Assembly (NCBI GenBank): GCA_031273545.1
Contig: JAISRQ010000040.1
Location: forward strand, 1-9,079
DNA length: 9,079 bases
From: Holosporales bacterium
GTDB lineage: Bacteria; Pseudomonadota; Alphaproteobacteria; BNTO01
Direction: 5' to 3'
In this document: positions 6,476-9,079 of the stretch, piece by piece
Position numbering within the stretch: position 1 is the first letter of the stretch
Layout: each line of letters opens with the position of its first letter
Position numbers and translations under genes: made by a program
Notes under the pieces: generated by a model
What the model saw: only the letters and a program-made list of their open reading frames with translations
Databases searched by the model: none
What the model was told of the DNA's origin: nothing

Positions 6476-7795
6476 ATGAAGATGAATTATTTATTATTCG
6501 CGTGCTGTTTATTCATGCAACGTGGTGTCGCTAATGTTGGTGACGAAAAAAATCTCCCAGGAATAGATTACTTATACTTTAGTAGTAACGAATACGATGT
6601 ACCTGTCGCTCCAGAAATAAAACGTACTCCAACTGATGAGCAAGTTGACGAATTTATAGAGAGAGCTACGCACCTAATGAGCCAAAATAATGGGCTGATC
6701 GACATTGTTGTAGGAGATTTAGGTTCGAGTAGGAATGGATTTAGCAACGCTGTCATTTTTGTAGATCCGTATATTTATCCGTTAAGGCATGAATTTGACA
6801 CGTTCTGTGGTAAGAACAGTAACAAAACTACAAATGAAACAAGCAATAAGTTGTTTTTTGAGGCCACTCTTTCAGATTTTATACATTTCCTGAGAGGAGA
6901 GTCGGATTCAAAAGGAGTGGGCAGGAAATTATTTAATTTTCTTAAGGGAAAGGTTCGAATAATATTTGATGATTGGAATGTTATCGAGCGCGAAGGCACC
7001 ATCGTGTGCAAAAGAATTTCTGGAACGAGATTTCTTATTACTTATCCCGACGGAAAGCCTATAATTCTTCCCTCTAGGGACAAACTTAGTTTTCTATCTG
7101 AGCTTTTACATGAGCAAGGAAAAATTGCCATGTACTACAGCGGAATAGTAAAAGAGGATATGGAATTTGCTTTTAACGAATTCGATGTAATGCTTGCTAA
7201 AGAACCCTGGGATAGAAACACTAAGAGTTTTCCTACAGGGGATAAGCTAACGAAAAGATTCGTCTGGCTCCTTCAACCTGCATACGCGTACAAGACAATA
7301 ACAGATAACAACAGTGAAGTATGTTGTGGTCCCCATGGAAGAGTGTGTAAGAATGCGAATCAGATAGAATGTAGTACATGTAATAGCGTAAATAAAGAGG
7401 ATTTATACAAATTTGGAATGACTCCTAACGAGTACGAATCGTTAAAACAAGAACTAAATAAAGAGCACCCATTAGAGTACAAAACATTAAAACAAGAACT
7501 AAATAAAGAATGCTTATTAGGAGCTTTTTTGGCCGATCCTATTTCTTCACTTTACGACAAACTAACTAGATCGTATTGGTCGCACAGAGATAATACGGTT
7601 GAAGAAAAGGTTGCTGCTTTTGGATTAGGAGAATATGCGAATAAAATTTTAAAAGATCTACTAGGGTTTCAATCAGACAAATATATAGATGGGCGAGGGG
7701 TGTTGATTATTCTATCCAAGAAAAAGTCTACAGCTTCACCCGAAGAGATTGCCAAATTTTTTGACGAGCAATCGAAAAACTTTTTCGAGCGTTAA
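6476..7795 (+). CDS. Predicted exported protein of unknown function with a Cys cluster and tandem helical repeat
   Basis: 439 residues. The N-terminus (MKMNYLLFACCLFMQRGVA) is a plausible signal peptide with cleavage near Ala19. Residues about 70-190 are alpha/beta-like, with strands such as LIDIVVGDLG, NAVIFVDPY and VRIIFDDW that could form a Rossmann-like fold; that is inference from pattern only. Residues 283-302 hold CC-x6-C-x7-C-x2-C, a possible metal-binding or disulfide cluster. A 15-residue unit, EYESLKQELNKEHPL, is repeated in tandem (319-333 and 334-348), encoded by two 45-base units at 7430-7519. Two ATGs, 6476 and 6482, are possible starts after a purine-rich AAAGAAAAGA; the first is used. 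The gene is visibly richer in A and T than ychF and comM. Its stop overlaps that of the convergent pseudopilin gene. No family recognised; a secreted effector or envelope protein is possible. Confidence 0.8.
   Translation: MKMNYLLFACCLFMQRGVANVGDEKNLPGIDYLYFSSNEYDVPVAPEIKRTPTDEQVDEFIERATHLMSQNNGLIDIVVGDLGSSRNGFSNAVIFVDPYIYPLRHEFDTFCGKNSNKTTNETSNKLFFEATLSDFIHFLRGESDSKGVGRKLFNFLKGKVRIIFDDWNVIEREGTIVCKRISGTRFLITYPDGKPIILPSRDKLSFLSELLHEQGKIAMYYSGIVKEDMEFAFNEFDVMLAKEPWDRNTKSFPTGDKLTKRFVWLLQPAYAYKTITDNNSEVCCGPHGRVCKNANQIECSTCNSVNKEDLYKFGMTPNEYESLKQELNKEHPLEYKTLKQELNKECLLGAFLADPISSLYDKLTRSYWSHRDNTVEEKVAAFGLGEYANKILKDLLGFQSDKYIDGRGVLIILSKKKSTASPEEIAKFFDEQSKNFFER
7430..7519 (+). repeat. Tandem 45-base in-frame repeat
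   Basis: Two 45-base units (7430-7474, 7475-7519) encode EYESLKQELNKEHPL and EYKTLKQELNKECLL. The central codons for LKQELNKE are almost identical at base level, so the duplication is recent. It lengthens a charged helix just after the Cys cluster. Confidence 0.85.
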
Positions 7796-8436
7796 CGAAG
7801 CCTCTCCAGCACAACAATGTTGTTTCGGCTGATCCAGCGGACAATCACACCAGAGCTGATAGGAGGTGTCGTTACGACTATGTTGTCGCCGTTAATTTGA
7901 ACAACATCGTTGAGCGAATATTCGGATTTAGGTGGAATGCTGATGAGGACGGCTGCACAAAAGTCAGTGCAGCTTTCTTCTAAAGGGATGGCATCTGAAC
8001 CGTCCGCTAGTATAACCCGCAAATTCTTTGCTGTGTCCATTTCTATTTCCAAAAAGGGGTTTGATGTTCTATATGTGTGGATGTTAGGAATCCACCCCGT
8101 TAAGACAGGATTTACCACGTACATCAGAGTATTTTTATGCCCGTCCTGTGCGATTTGTTGTTCCAATGCGAGGGTTTTATACGGGACATGCCCAACCGGT
8201 TGTTGTGACTCTTCATCCTCTAGGCCCCCAGGGCCGGGCCATGGCAACCGATCATTCAGTGCAACGTATACCGTCAAAGATCTCATCACATAGTCAAATG
8301 ACTTGCGTGTTTGTGCAGCTCTTGAGTATGCGATGATTGTTTGGCTAAGCGGAACTATCGTGGCAGTTAATACGCCCATCACACAGAGCGCAATTACAAC
8401 TTCCATTAACACAAACCCTTTTAATCTTGTTTGCAA
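7792..8436 (-). CDS. Type II/IV pseudopilin-like protein
   Basis: 214 residues. A 7-residue leader MQTRLKG precedes FVLMEVVIALCVMGVLTATI: cleavage Gly7/Phe8, Glu at +5 and a long hydrophobic helix, a textbook prepilin N-terminus. The helix continues with an amphipathic part (IIAYSRAAQTRKSFDYVMR), then a head with a RLPWPGPGG segment and a Cys pair in CTDFC (about residues 156-160). RLP[WC]P segments after the N-terminal helix are frequent in pseudopilin-like proteins. The start is TTG at 8436, supported by AAGGAG 5 bases upstream and by the short leader. Substrate of prepilin peptidase; placed in the inner membrane and then in a pilus or secretion pseudopilus. It shares its TTAA stop region with the convergent gene at 6476-7795, leaving no room for a separate terminator. 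Which machine it serves cannot be told. Confidence 0.88.
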   Translation of the reverse strand: MQTRLKGFVLMEVVIALCVMGVLTATIVPLSQTIIAYSRAAQTRKSFDYVMRSLTVYVALNDRLPWPGPGGLEDEESQQPVGHVPYKTLALEQQIAQDGHKNTLMYVVNPVLTGWIPNIHTYRTSNPFLEIEMDTAKNLRVILADGSDAIPLEESCTDFCAAVLISIPPKSEYSLNDVVQINGDNIVVTTPPISSGVIVRWISRNNIVVLERLR

Positions 8437-8601
8437 CGTAACTCCTTCACAGCCTACATTATGAATTCACGCTATAAGAATTAACGCATCCAAGCAAGTG
8501 GCTCTGTTTTTGACAAATCATGTTCGGCTCATGAAAAAAAATGCAAAAAATATAAGGGCTGGATTAAGATGAATTGAATGGCTGCGAAAAAAGAGTCCGC
8601 A
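8437..8601. promoter_or_regulatory. Upstream region of the pseudopilin gene
   Basis: On the - strand TTCTTATAGCGTG (8482-8470) repeats the -10 context of the 467-1309 gene, but the best -35 (TTGCTT, spacing 15) is poor. An isolated TTGACA at 8509-8514 on the + strand has no good -10 partner. AGCAAGTGGCTC near 8494-8504 recurs at 8739-8749 as GCAAGTGGCTC, an 11-base direct repeat. A GAGTC (GANTC type, the CcrM methylation site in alphaproteobacteria) is at 8593-8597. Confidence 0.3.
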
Positions 8602-8723
8602 CCCCACCACCACCCATAAATTGTATCAGAAAAAAGTTAATTAACCGTTAACCGCAAATTAACCGTTTTTTAGTATTAGCATTTCATTAACCTTTTTGTG
8701 ATAGGCTGAATGTGGTGGTGGGG
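8602..8723. repeat. 12-bp inverted repeat flanking the CtrA-like array
   Basis: CCCCACCACCAC (8602-8613) and GTGGTGGTGGGG (8712-8723) are perfect inverted repeats 98 bases apart. They bracket the TTAA-rich array exactly. The right arm runs into a second small palindrome, GGGGATTTCCCC (8721-8732). The segment between is AT-rich and contains no ORF. Confidence 0.7.
8637..8692 (+). promoter_or_regulatory. Array of CtrA-like binding sites
   Basis: TTAA occurs at 8637, 8648 and 8659, each 11 bases apart, so two overlapping TTAA-N7-TTAAC sites are formed. A further TTAG-N7-TTAACC is at 8676-8692. TTAA-N7-TTAAC is the known CtrA recognition sequence in Caulobacter and relatives. The 11-base spacing places the half-sites on one face of the helix. 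The region could control the gene to the right, the pseudopilin to the left, or a replication-related site. Confidence 0.6.
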
Positions 8724-8780
8724 GATTTCCCCTTCCTTGCAAGTGGCTCAGGGACTTGTTCACATCCATCGGAAGCTTAG

Positions 8781-8850
8781 GTATACCCACTTTCCAAATG
8801 ATTACGGACTTGATCGCCAATAAACGCGCGTGTTTTTTTTTAATTTTTAT
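8781..8850 (+). repeat. Dispersed palindromic element, left half (copy D)
   Basis: GTATACCCACTTTCCAAATG and the following ATTACGGACTT (8781-8811) match the left end of copy A closely, including TATACCCACT and GATTACGGACTT exactly. The AAACGCGCGTG after it resembles AAACGCGTACG of copy B. The right end is lost in T-rich sequence. The frame used by copies A and B is closed here. Confidence 0.6.
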
Positions 8851-8912
8851 GCATATTTGTTGAAAGAAATTATTATCGTTTTAGGTAAATTCATGTTACT
8901 TCAAGCGAGATT

Positions 8913-8929
8913 TTAACGACTTATTAACC
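8913..8929 (+). promoter_or_regulatory. Perfect CtrA-like site
   Basis: TTAACGACTTATTAACC is TTAA-N7-TTAACC, a full match to the CtrA consensus. It ends 39 bases before an ATG at 8969 that opens a frame running to the window edge, the position expected for a site overlapping a -35 region. Confidence 0.6.
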
Positions 8930-8968
8930 TGTTTTTGTGTACAGTTAGACAGGTAAAAAAAATTGTAA

Positions 8969-9079
8969 ATGGGGCCTTATATGCTTGACAGAAGTATCCA
9001 AATTTCGCACTATACTCAACAACTCAACAACTCAACAACTCAACAACTCAACAACTCAACAACTCAACAACTCAACAAC
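8969..9079 (+). CDS. Possible start of a repeat-containing gene, cut by the window edge
   Basis: ATG at 8969 directly follows an in-frame TAA; a second in-frame ATG is at 8981 with GGGG 6 bases upstream. The frame then reads MLDRSIQISHY and enters the octanucleotide repeat, which encodes an 8-residue period of Thr, Gln, Gln, Leu, Asn, Asn, Ser, Thr. The repeat has no stop in any + strand frame, so openness alone is weak evidence. A TTGACA at 8985-8990, with a -10-like TATACT 20 bases on, offers the alternative that the repeat is a non-coding leader. A simple non-coding microsatellite is also possible. Confidence 0.3.
   Translation, partial: MGPYMLDRSIQISHYTQQLNNSTTQQLNNSTTQQLNN
9014..9079. 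repeat. Octanucleotide tandem repeat running off the window
   Basis: The unit ACTCAACA is repeated without error for 66 bases, just over 8 copies, to the last base. Eight is not a multiple of three, so gain or loss of a unit would shift a reading frame through it. Perfect identity suggests recent expansion or continuing slippage. The true copy number cannot be known from this window. Confidence 0.95.

Noticed and set aside
8600..8950. Possible replication origin (CtrA-like sites, AT-rich, no gene)
   Set aside because: Only one weak DnaA-like box (TTGTTCACA, 8756-8764, one mismatch) is visible, with no origin-associated genes. A promoter role is simpler, though an origin is not excluded.
9014..9079. 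CRISPR array or iterons
   Set aside because: The units are 8 bases and contiguous, with no spacers; a simple tandem repeat explains it.

Overview
The window looks like chromosomal DNA from an alphaproteobacterium, probably a host-associated one. The main reason is the set of TTAA-N7-TTAA sites in the last intergenic stretch, which match the binding site of the alphaproteobacterial regulator CtrA. Small dispersed palindromic repeats, one of them inside an open reading frame, recall the palindromic elements of Rickettsia. The lineage is an inference; no rRNA or other phylogenetic marker is present beyond ychF, comM and one tRNA.

Layout. Bases 1-227 hold the 3' end of an unrecognised + strand gene. 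Bases 228-466 hold a decayed repeat copy and a 47-bp tandem duplication. A secreted protein of unknown function follows on the - strand (467-1309). The conserved - strand block comes next: ychF (1488-2567), a repeat element (about 2620-2722), tRNA-Gly(UCC) with encoded CCA (2724-2797), a further decayed repeat, and comM (3105-4601). A secreted Met/Gly-rich low-complexity protein lies at 4853-5470 (-). It is divergent from a type IV prepilin-like gene (5710-6372, +), whose N-terminal coding region contains a copy of the repeat. An exported 439-aa protein of unknown function (6476-7795, +) runs tail-to-tail into a second pseudopilin gene (7792-8436, -), the two sharing one TTAA at their stops.

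The final 640 bases carry no long gene. They hold an array of CtrA-like sites inside a 12-bp inverted repeat, a repeat copy (from 8781), another perfect CtrA-like site (8913-8929), a short candidate ORF, and an octanucleotide tandem repeat that runs to the edge. The sequence may stop there because the repeat ended an assembly; that is a guess.

How the genes fit together: ComM acts on incoming DNA in natural transformation, and the two prepilin-like proteins could belong to a type IV pilus, competence pseudopilus or secretion pseudopilus. No pilus ATPase, prepilin peptidase or secretin is visible, so a joint role is only suggested. The most distinctive content is the repeat family (at least four clear copies and two weaker ones in 9 kb) and the CtrA-like region next to a possible phase-variable repeat.
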